This document shows positions 38,863-49,160 of a stretch of 64,000 nucleotides of DNA, piece by piece; position 1 is the stretch's first letter; every line of letters begins with the position of its first letter. The stretch lies in the NCBI GenBank assembly GCA_013398275.1, contig VZSE01010145.1, forward strand, positions 62,001-126,000, in the 5' to 3' direction. The DNA is from Promerops cafer (Eukaryota > Chordata > Aves > Passeriformes > Nectariniidae). The translations under genes and the position numbers were made by a program. A model generated the notes under the pieces. That model saw only the letters and a program-made list of their open reading frames with translations, ran no database searches and was not told the origin of the DNA.

Positions 38863-39380
38863 TGATGCCAAATCGATTTTTGCCCATTTCCTTTTATATA
38901 TATATATATTCTCCGTATTCTTTACACATCTATTTGTAGTTCTGCAGCCTGTTATTGTATTCTAGCTGGTTTCCTCAGTACTTTTCCCTGCCCTGATGGG
39001 CAGAAAGACAAAGCACATTCCAAGGCTCCTATCCTATCTTGGTTCTCCCTCCGAACCAATGTTTAGACCAGCTCTTTGAGATGTATTTTTAGAAACACAG
39101 TTTAGTTTCCCTCTAAAAGAGGTGGGGGCAGGATGCAGAGAGAGTTGAACTAGAGGAAATTGCCTCACCACTTCTGTCTCTAATTGGTGCTTTTTGTCAA
39201 TTATGCTAATTTGCTAAACTTATAAGGCTGTATTCAGCCCATGGGGGTTGTGGGCATTTTGTGGACATTTTCCATATCTGTCCCTGGAGGCATCCAATAA
39301 AGACCAGCCTTTATATTACCTCCCATACTAACATTATCTTGAAAGCGTGTTGTTTTCTGTCTAGGTTCTTTAAGGCATCA
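38863..39380 (+). mobile_element. 3' LTR of the class I endogenous retrovirus (518 bp)
   Basis: It begins TGATGCC right after the polypurine tract and ends GGCATCA, a perfect 7-bp terminal inverted repeat. U3 contains a short TA repeat (about 38895-38910). A TATA-like TATAAGG is at 39221 and AATAAA at 39296-39301, 75 bp apart, followed by about 80 bp of R/U5. The pairing of env remnant, polypurine tract, exact termini and internal signals makes this a secure LTR. No second copy was seen upstream, which agrees with loss of the 5' half of the provirus. Confidence 0.93.
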
Positions 39381-41261
39381 GTATCACCATGGCAGTTACA
39401 GGCCCTTATTACGGAGAAAACTCCTTGTTTTTAACTGAAGCTATTCCGGAAATCAATTTCTATTTTATTGACACCTGATTGAGTATGAGTGTACTATAAT
39501 ATACCAAAGATTCAAAATATAATTATGTTCAATTTAGGATGAAACCCAAAGACACTTGACAGTTTCAAAAACTGGGGTTTATGAAAGCCAGAAAATCATT
39601 CCGTTTTTAAAGAGGAAGCTAATCGGTCGAGATTTCAACACTGAAAACATAAGCACTGTTATGAAATGAAAATATTGTGCACAACACAGAAAAAAAGCAT
39701 TAAGACCAACTTTTTTAAGAAAACCAGCATTTGAGATTAGAAAAATGCCTTAGATAAAAATTGTCATTTAAAAAAACAAGAGAGAAGAAAGAAGGATTTC
39801 TTCCTCACAAACACTATCAGAAAAGAAGAATTGCAGTCAAAAGGTGGGGGGGAAGATCATCCCATTCCATCAATAAAATCTAACAAAATTATTTGATGAG
39901 TGGAAATACTCACAGACATCAGGTCCATCAAGAATAATAAATTACTTGAGGATATCTAATTCCCAGTTACAGCCAGTGAATGGTGAAGCTTCCCAGTGTA
40001 GAAAAATCCTTTTTTCATTTTCACTTGGCTCATCCAATACACTTGACAAATGGAGCAGCTCATGGATCACTTCCATGAAACAAGGACTGACATAAATCAT
40101 GCTTGGATTTCAATCTGTGATGCCTTCATGCAGCAGAAATTTGAAATGCAGTGAGATATTTGCCTTACAAAAGCAACCAACAAACAGCATAAACTGCTCA
40201 AGGTCTATACTTGTGGGGAAAAAAGAATTGGTAGATTACAGAATAGGTTACAGAATTATGATACTCTGACTAAGCATCATAATCTGGCAGTGCTTTAAAA
40301 TAATTTAAAATTTTCATAGGATGAATTCCCTCAGGTTTGAGAACAGTCAACTAGTTAAAATCCAGGCAATTCTACTGATTTGATTGAGTTGGAACAGTGA
40401 AAGAGAGCAGAAGTTCTGGTTTATAAATTGAAGGGTGTGGCAGAGAGGAGAAAACCTTCTTTTCTCATTATAAATGCACAGCTTTTCCCTTTCCTGCAAT
40501 CCAGGTGTTCCCTGAACATAATGCTCCTATTGCACCCCCTAACAATGGGGGAGGATTTTAACACAAAAGCATAAATTCACTCAGATAAAAAGGGTAGTTC
40601 ATTTGCCTGTTTTCACTGTTCAAAACAGATAATCTTAATAAAATTCTGGGGTTTTTTTCACTTTAGTTCCCAAGCATGAGTTACTTAATTCTCACAACAT
40701 CTGAGCTAAAAGTAATCTCCATTCACCTAATAGGGAAATCACCACAGGAAGAAAGACTTCAAAACTCTGGGATAAGTAGTAGTTTCCACAACTTCATTTA
40801 ATTATGAGTTAATAGAGTAATTAGTACTAGGAAGATGCAAAATGCTGCATACAAATATTGATAAGGCTGAAGTGGTTTTTGCCTCTCCGATAATTTTTTA
40901 GGTTTAGGGCCAGAGGAAAGTTCAAATTTTAAGCAACTTGTGAACAGAGCAAGTTTCACCCCAATACAGCAAGAACTGAGGGAAAGAGAAGCAAAAGAAT
41001 AAAGACCTAACATCAGTGAACAACTCTGCGTTCCAAGCATTTAAACCTATGCTTCCGTCCCTTTATCTTTACCAGAAATACCATGTCCTTTTGTGCATTT
41101 ATCTCCTTTCTGATCTTTGTCTGCTTCTTTGGCCACCTCTACTAAATGGCAGCACCTAAACAGTCACAGATTTCAGAAGAGCTGAACCTCTGTCCTGAGC
41201 TTGCTTTTTTCTTTTTTTTTTTTTACTACATTTGGAGTATAACTTTTTTTTTTTTTTTCAG

Positions 41262-41341
41262 TCTATGGACACCACATGGGACAATCTAGAATTAGAAGCT
41301 TTGCAGAAGTATGGACTTGAATACAAAGCTAGAAGTGCAGA
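41262..41341 (+). other. Candidate exon with long polypyrimidine acceptor (80 bp)
   Basis: A run of about 16 T then CAG precedes 80 bases, followed by the donor GCAGA before GTAAGT. The frame is open from the first base and includes an ATG at 41265, giving a peptide around MDTTWDNLELEALQKYG. The peptide resembles no family I know. It may be an exon of a lncRNA or unannotated gene, or a chance match helped by the T run. Confidence 0.3.
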
Positions 41342-43220
41342 GTAAGTTGGAAACCAGGGAAAATTCCCGTATCTTTCAACATGGTTTCTTTAGTTATTTG
41401 TGCATTTTAGGAGAAAAAAAATAAGGGACATTTTCCACATGTAAAATTTTTGCAATTTTTTCTCCTCTTAAATGATTTGAAAGCAATTCTTCAAGATACT
41501 AACCAGCATCTGAGCAGTAAACTTCCGGCTATTTTGTTTATATTTATGTAACTGTGTGCCTATCTATTATTTAGGGAGTCTCCAGAGACCTCTGAAAAGC
41601 CTAAGAGCTCTGTTTGACTTTTTGTTCCCTTTTCAATGCAAGGTGACATGCATGAACAAGAAAAAAAAAAATCTCCTGTTTCTGCCTTTGCATGGAACAA
41701 TTATTGGAAATGCTTATGGAGTGGGAGTTTCAGGAGCACTGAAAGCTGAGCTAATCCAATATTACCTCAATGGGGATTTCATTATTGATAGAAATAAAAC
41801 CGCAGTGGTTTCTGCACTCCGCAGCTTCAGGCAGTCACCTTCCAGTGACCACCTCCTGTATGCAAGTCTCATACTCAGATAAGATGGTTTTGGATACTCA
41901 AATTAAATGATTTTTATGTATATGTTTTGTAACAGGCCAAACCATGCAGTGATCAAAGGATAAGACACTAAAGGACGCCATTTCCGGGCATTTCCATGCT
42001 CCTGGTAGTTTTCGGTACAAAGTCCGGGCCATTAAAACCAGTGAACACATGACTGATCTGCAGGATCAGAGTCCTTGACGAGCCCTCACAGAACGAAGAA
42101 ATATCACTCTGCAGTGAGAGGCATCAAGCAGGCAGAGCTGTGGCTAAAATATCTTTTTTTTTTTTTTTTCCCTGTCAGTGCAGCACACTCTGTATCATCT
42201 GCCCAAACTCTACAGCTCAAGAGGCAGCAGTCAACTCACATGCTCAAAGGAATCCTGCCAGACTACTCCAAACCAGCATTTTCCTGAAAACTGGACATCT
42301 TCTGTCAGTTTTACTCTGTGTACGATGGGTACCCAAAAAGAAACTTGCATTCCTGAAGATGGAGCGGTTATTTTCAGCACATGGAGAGTTTATAAAAAAA
42401 AATAAATTCAAACATTTCCAATAAAAACACATGCACAGAAGAAAAAATAAGTTGTGATTATGGCACTTTTGCAGAACACCAAAATCTTTGTTGGAGATAC
42501 CTGAGTAGAGACTCAAATTGGTGTCTCAGTACTCCAGATTATGCATTTATTTTCAGTGAAGAATTTTCATTTACTATCAAGATAATGACTCAATAACAAA
42601 GCTTCCTGCAGAAGGAAGATTCCTTAAGTTGTTGGTAAGAATTCAGCTTGAAATGTAATAGAATTCTGTAATTGTTTCCTTCCAATAAACAGAAAATGAT
42701 GCCACTCATCTCTGCTATGGGTTGCCTCTGAGTGAAACAATTCATTGAATATACAATTAGAAATCAGAAGGAACTGTCCAAAAGGTACTCCAGTGTTTTA
42801 TTGAACACTATCTTTTTCATAAACCCAGAGAACTATTACTAGTGGTGCTGCTTTCTTGAACTCGCTCTGGATTCACTCACAGGAGTAAAATCCAGGGTAA
42901 AGGGGGGGAAAAAAGGGTTTAACTTGGAAGGTGAAGACATCAAATAACACAGTAAAATCCACATGGTCAGAGTGCTAAAGGTTCCCTTGCTTTACAGGGT
43001 CCCAGACAGGATAAATATTCAGCTCAGCAGAAAGCTGACCCCCTCCACAGCAGAGGGAGTACACAGTCAGGAATTTAAGATGCAGCTTTAATAGGCCTTT
43101 CTGAGACTTGCCAGGAATTTCAGGTGCTCCTAGAAGCAGGCTGGTCTCCAAAGGGATGAGCTACCACCATCATTTCCAGCAAGCCCAACACTCCTGAGTG
43201 TGAAGCAGGACAGGGCTTAC

Positions 43221-43312
43221 CATGCCATGGGTGATTATCTGGTCATGGAGCTGCAGCCCCTGGTCCTGAGCCCAGTCAGGGTGGCACTGGTGGGCATGGG
43301 GCAAAGCCACAG
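43221..43312 (-). other. Candidate minus-strand exon (92 bp)
   Basis: On the minus strand, 'gtggccacag' is followed by 92 relatively GC-rich bases and a donor, CATG before GTAAGC. One frame is open through the segment and beyond. No known domain is present. It lies downstream of ST8SIA1 on the same strand, so an alternative 3' exon of that gene is conceivable but unsupported. Confidence 0.2.
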
Positions 43313-46300
43313 CTGTGGCCACAAGAACAATCAGCCTTTTCCACCAGGGAAAAAGCTCCAGCTCCTGAGCCGTCCCGCACAGCTGGGCCACACAGCCACA
43401 GCTGGAGTGTTTTCAGTCCTGAAGAGAACTCACAATGGCCAGAAGAAGCCTCAATCTGGCAGGTTGTACGGAACCAAGCATTTTCAATTAGCAGCACTTT
43501 TTCTCCCCCACCATAACAGCTGAAAAGCATAGTGAAATTCATTCTAAAGCACATGCATTAAGCCGAAGAGGCTGAATACCCCAGGGCTCAGCCTGCTGCA
43601 ATAAAAGCTGGTGAAAATGAATCATCAGGGAGGAATGAGTAGCTGTTTAAGTTCTCACTTCTGCCAAAAAAATATCAGCCAGGGAGGATAGGTTAAGCCT
43701 CCTGTTGGCTTTTTGCATTCCACTTAATGGAAACTAGTTTGTTAATATTTAACAAAAAGAACGCTAAGTCTTTTGCTAATTTTTCTGTTCAGAAACTACA
43801 AAAAAGTCAAACATATGATAGATTCCAAGAGATAAAATATGGGAATTCAAGGAAACAGATACTATTTTACAACAATTGGCTTGAAAAGCACATCCTTCTT
43901 CTATCCTCTTTCTCTTCTCCAATGAGGGAATTACCAACACCTGGCTGAAGTCGTATCTTTTTATTTGGAGCTATTTTGAGCTCTTGGTGGATTATGTCAA
44001 CAGTTTAAAAGAAAAGCTTGTTAAAACAACACAACATATTAGCTGCCTTGTGGCTGGATTTTTAAAAATCACACTTCTATCCCCAAAGGGAATGGTCATC
44101 TGGACGGGTAGGGAAGAGAGATCCTTTAGCATGATAGTTTGGGGCAGAAATAGAAGTCCACATTAAGAGGAGGTCACTGCACACTAGGACAGCTACAGTA
44201 CCCAGAATATCCCTCCAACAGTGATGGAGATGGGGAATTTCTGGCATTTCTGGACAAAGCCTGATCAATTTTGCTTACTTGGAAGAATCAGCTAATGGAA
44301 ACTCCACCATATGAGCTTTCGAAGGAGGCCATGATTCAAGATAGCAGCTGGTTAGTCCATTTTATATCTATGTTTTGATGGGAGTGGCAGGAAAGAACAG
44401 CTTGTCTTTGCTATAACCTGGACTTCTTCCAATACTTACTAATCTATTAAGCTGCAGAAGAGTCAGAGAGGCAGCAAATGGTGAGATTGCTGTCACCTCC
44501 TTAACCTTCCTCCCTTACACCTTAATTATACACAAGGCTGAGCCTGACAGTAAGTTAGTATTCATGAAGCTGTTTCCAGGACTGGTTTTCCATAAGTACC
44601 ACATTTCAGGACACTGAATTTCAAAAAGCAGATGCTTTGCTTAGTTTCAGCTCTCACATAGGTGCTAACTCAGCTGCCTAGATAACAACGGGAATTTTGA
44701 GGAAAACAACAAAAAGATGAAAGTAGTCAAGTCAAAAAAACAGCCAGTATTTCCATAATCTGTAAAACCTCAGCTCTAACAGAGGCTTAGACCTTTGGCT
44801 TTAGTAGCTGCCTCACACCAAACTTGTTATCTTCATTCCAGCAAAAATATAAAAATACAAGATTCATGAGTAAGAGTTCTTAGTACTGTAACAAAGTCTG
44901 TGACAAGATTAGAGATGTTTTTATTCTCATGAGCACACCTCCCACTCCCTTCTCTAGGACTTTGCTCTGCTGGTTTCTGTTTTGCTTGTCTGATCTAGAA
45001 AGAGCTCCAAGAGGCTTCGTAATCAACAAGGAGGGAAAGTTTTACATAGTTTTGTCACAAGTTCAAAAATTGGTCTTGATTTCCTCAAGAACATATACAG
45101 CCCCAAAAAGATTGTATCAAGAGGGATTTCAGTGCATACCTTTCTTGTGAAGGTATTTAATTTATTCTCCTTACAAACATGGGACAGTGATTCTTACACA
45201 GGCAGAGCAATACTCCAGCACTTCTGTCCTTTGCCAGCTCTATGATAAAATTAATAGCTATGAATATTAACAAATCATTTGGCCAGCCTGAACTAGTTTC
45301 TATTGAAGATGAACTGCAGTAGCTTTCAACCTGGCAGATTTGTGCAGCTTTAGCTACACTATCAGGGCAATTCAGGGACTGGCAGTGGAAATAGAGGTGC
45401 TGCAGGAGGGAATTTCACTAACAAATACTAGGATTTCAAGACTTCACTAAAAATATAGCAACACAAACAATGACCTCCCTCCTGAAGGTGGATGAATTCT
45501 CAGGCCCTTCCATGCAATGCCGTATTTCATATCAGTGGTCCTGCACATGGACTGCCCTCCTCCGAGACAGCCTCAAGGCAAGCTCCACATTCCACATGGA
45601 TGGAGAGCCTTCACTCCAACATTTCTGCCAGGTAACAGCCACTCTTATGTTCCCAGCTGCTTGGTTTTGTCTTTTTGACTGCTCTTGCCATGAAAGACTT
45701 GCAGTGCTCTCCTGCATCCCTTTTTACCTGCTGGGCAAAAGGCTGATTGCTGGCCAGTGTTTCCATGGACTGACAAGTCAGCTAAAATAGATTTTGCCTC
45801 TCGAAAGTGGCATTTATTTTTGTTTCTCTCCTTTTCTCCACTGCCAGTTTTCTGGAAGTTATAGAAAATTGTTCACCCTTGAAGCCATTACTTCCTCATC
45901 AAATGTGGTTGCCTTTGTACTGTGTGTGCCAATTATACTCACTATATCTAAATGTGAACAGAGCCAGAATTACAGATTTCTCCAATATCAGCCACACATC
46001 ACACACAGCCTGGGTCTCTCCTGCCCCTGTATTTCCTTGAAAGCTGTCTCCTAGCAAACATCAGGACGGCAGACACCAGAAGGAACTCACAAAGTCCTCA
46101 GATTCAGTCTTACAGAGGTGGGGAATACAAAACCTCACGATATCCAGGGCACCGGTTGAACACGAACAAGCCAGGCCTTAAGAAACACTGGACAAAGTTT
46201 TCCTACTAAACCACTTGTTCTTCTAATCCAATTATTTTCCCAACACATGGAACAAATAATTACCAAGGGGTTGGAGAGCTGTAAGGGAGGTTCAGAAGTG

Positions 46301-47483
46301 AATTCCTAAGTACTGGTAAAAATACCACAAGATGACCAGCAAACAGGCAGTTCCCCCTTACTCTCCTTGTTCCCTCCTGCTCTCAAGGAAATGCTGGCAT
46401 CCTGCTGAAGTGCCATTTTTAGCACATCATATTCCAACTGTTTTTTTTTTTTTCACAGATAATGTAATCTATAAAGCACTAAAAAGTGCAAACTTGATGC
46501 ACTCAATAAAAACCATACAGGCACCACTTTGTCTCCAAGAAAGGCAGCTCAGTCAAATTCTGCCATAACAAGCAGCAAGGAAAGTATTTTACTTCTAAAT
46601 CCTTCCTCACCGAGTCCCCACATCACAGATAATGCACTAATGAAACGGAATGAATTATCAGGTGATGTTCCATCAGTGTGCTGACTGTACTTTTAATGAA
46701 AACATGGACAAAGATAACACGGGCTATGAGGTACATTCAGATATTATCAGAACAATAACTAGAACACTCCAAAATCTCCACATTACCCTTCAGCATTGCC
46801 CTGTAATCCTATGAAACAGTGCCCACTTTATGCTTGGAAAATCCATATTCCAAAAGGAAATTTTTAATATGAAACATGGGTTAAAAAGAACAACATGACT
46901 ATTTTTTCCCCAGTTTCCTACACAGAGAGTAGGACTGTTCATATTTAAAGAAGAGCCATGGATTTAGCTTTTTAAAAAAATTATTTATATCTACAGAACT
47001 CGCAGCTGATAGTCTGCAAGGAGAGACCTTATCAACACTTGAGAAGACACATTCCCCCAAAATACTAGAACTTTGGAGCTAGAACAGCACAGGAAGTCGT
47101 TGTGGAAAGTTGACAGTTTTCTTGTTCCAAAACCTTGACTAGATTTTCAGTAACAAGATAATAAGAGAGAGAACACTGATCTGGATTTTTCAAGTTAATG
47201 GTGGTAACATCTTGCAGCTTAAACTGCGCTACAGACTGAGCTGGGATTCTCCTCTTGTCCTCCAGTCCTAAACCAAAGCAAACAAACAAAACGATTTCTC
47301 ATTTCCACGGTGAGAGGACCATCTGCTGCCCAAGCAATAACCCAAAATAAAACAGTCCTTCAGGCACTGTGCACACTGACAGAATTCACCACTGCCAGCA
47401 GGGCTGCCTTGCATCAGGCATGCCCTTGTCTTTTTTCCCTTCTCCTGCTGGCTGTGCAGCTTTTCAGTGCTCCCAAAGGCTGT

Positions 47484-47489
47484 TTTATT
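47484..47489 (-). terminator. Candidate polyadenylation signal for ST8SIA1
   Basis: AATAAA on the minus strand (TTTATT on plus), the first canonical hexamer after the stop codon at 48646. Chance occurrence cannot be excluded. Confidence 0.35.
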
Positions 47490-48110
47490 TCCCAGACTCT
47501 CTTTAAGCAGAGACAATCTTGTGTGAGAAGTACAAGTCTTTAAGGCTAACATTACAATCCAAGCAGAAGAGCAAGTCACACGCAGAGAGACGATTTTCGA
47601 AGCTTCGACTAATTTTAAATGACACTTACATTCATTTCTGCAATTTTCCTGCTATAAGCACATGAAGAACCTCATTCTGCATTCCACGGAACCCCTCAAA
47701 TACCCTCAACAGTCCATGAACATCTGGAGTCCAAATGAATACAGAATTAATCTCTAAGGCTGGACAGCAAAACAGGTCAGGAACCATCTCTGCTATGAAA
47801 GTCACTGTGGAAATCTTGCAGCGGGTCACTGAAATCAGGCTGCACTTCACTGCTGGTTTTGTAACATGTTTTCTTTTCAGACCAATTTGCCTTAACCAGC
47901 TCTTGCCCACAGTACAGCACTGGCATAGCTATAAGTGCAATGACCTGAACTATCCTGAAAAAACCTACAACACATAGGTCTATCCATCCCCAGTAGCAAG
48001 GCATTCCTATGACATTCTAACCAGATTCTTAGCACCTTCATTCTCCCAAGAGTCTTCAGAGAAGCTGATGGTACTCAGCTCCTTGGGCTTTTAAGCCCTT
48101 CCTTTTCCTT

Positions 48111-48155
48111 CTGGGGGGCGGGCGGGGGGGCGACACATCAAAAAAAAAAAGGAAT
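48111..48155. repeat. G-rich run followed by an A tract
   Basis: The plus strand reads GGGGGGCGGGCGGGGGGG followed shortly by about 11 A. The plus strand could form a quadruplex. The presumed ST8SIA1 transcript would carry the C-rich and U-rich complement. Confidence 0.8.
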
Positions 48156-48645
48156 AAAAGGAAAAGAAACAAAGAGTCAATGACACATACATGCTGTCCT
48201 ACGCAAACACACCCCCAGACAGAGGGAAAAAAAGCAAGGAAAAAGGTAAGTTCTACAGGGTGCTGATCTGGAATGAAATGGAATTTGGAAGAGACAGTCA
48301 TATTTGGCACTGTCAGCAAAAGCTTATGAGTGGCCCGGTGACTCTCTGAGCCTTAATGCCCTTTTTACACTTATCACTTAAAAACTTCCCTATAAAGTTC
48401 AGCTGTGCTGCTTCTGACATTTTTGCCCCACTGCTGCTGAATGGACTTGATGGAGAGATACATTTCATCCCCTCCCAGTTCCATAAAGCAGTGAACAATA
48501 AGGACATGTTCCATTTGGCCTTCAAGTAGCATTTTTATGGTCCATGCAGATCCCTTTAAAAACAACCAACATAAAACAGAACTCTCTGTTGGAGAGCATG
48601 GAAATTAAAAAGCATTGGATCTCCCAAACTTGACTCCTATGATCC

Positions 48646-49132
48646 TCAGGCTGAAGGCTGCATGAGACGGTCCTCACATGGTTCTAGCTGCATTCTCAGT
48701 ACACCACTTTTATGAAGAAACCAAAGCTGCAGAAATTCCTCCGGCATGGCGTGGAATCCAGAGTCAGGCAGGACATTGTCATAGTAATGATGGCTGATGA
48801 ACTTCCCGTGCAGGTCCACCGAGAAGGGCCAGAAGCCATAAATTGTCACTTCCTCACACAGCCCGAGGGCAGCGCTGACCAGGAAGAGTCCCGTGGAAAG
48901 GCGTTTGGCGTGGATACCTTTGCTCTTCCAGAACTTGCCGATGTCCCGCAGGAAGCTGGGGTTGGCAAAAAGGACTGCCTGCTTGGCACCAAAATCCTCC
49001 AGGGTGTAGTAGACGCGGAGGGAGGGTCCTGTCCCTGTTTTCATGGAGAAGGCTGGCATGTAGATGTAGCTGTGGTTATAGACCTTCACGCTTTCCACAA
49101 AGGCTTTTCGGGACCACAGCAGATTCTGGAAC
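48646..49132 (-). CDS. ST8SIA1: ST8SIA1 terminal coding exon, alpha-2,8-sialyltransferase (GD3 synthase)
   Basis: ST8SIA1 is a type II Golgi membrane enzyme that transfers sialic acid from CMP-sialic acid in alpha-2,8 linkage to GM3, making ganglioside GD3. This exon encodes the last 161 residues and ends in TGA at 48648-48646. Exon residues: glycosylation site N19-H-S; sialylmotif S about 77-99, with RLSTG and C92; motif III HYYD at 115-118; motif VS H127 with E131/E132; C152 near the C-terminus. The sequence (for example YIYMPAFSMKTGT and SGFHAMPEEFLQLW) follows mammalian ST8SIA1 almost residue for residue and is clearly not ST8SIA5. All expected catalytic residues are present and the frame is intact. 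The exon starts after a minus-strand acceptor (ttttccag), its first G completing an arginine codon from the previous exon (phase 2). Upstream exons lie beyond the right edge or were not found. Confidence 0.96.
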
Positions 49133-49160
49133 CTGGAAAATCACAAGGGAAAATGAGTTG
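49133..49160 (-). other. ST8SIA1: Splice acceptor of the last ST8SIA1 intron
   Basis: The minus strand reads ...cattttcccttgtgattttccag before exon base 49132: a T/C-rich tract and AG in the position predicted by the protein alignment. Confidence 0.9.

Larger units (their letters stand above)
39381..47483. other. Non-coding sequence between the retrovirus remnant and ST8SIA1
   Basis: Mostly AT-rich, with T runs at about 41211-41224, 41243-41258, 42151-42170 and 46440-46454. Two isolated segments have good splice flanks (41262-41341 plus and 43221-43312 minus), listed separately. No other known gene was recognised. CMAS, which lies on this side of ST8SIA1 in mammals, was not found. Confidence 0.55.
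47484..48645 (-). other. ST8SIA1: Presumed 3' UTR of ST8SIA1
   Basis: The region follows the ST8SIA1 stop codon on the minus strand with no intervening gene. The first canonical minus-strand AATAAA I see is at 47489-47484, which would give a 3' UTR of about 1.15 kb. Longer isoforms using later signals are possible. The G-rich and A-rich tract at 48111-48155 lies inside it. Confidence 0.45.

Noticed and set aside
1..48000. CMAS, the mammalian neighbour of ST8SIA1
   Set aside because: Neither its N-terminal catalytic motif nor its C-terminal region was found on either strand, so it is probably outside the window.
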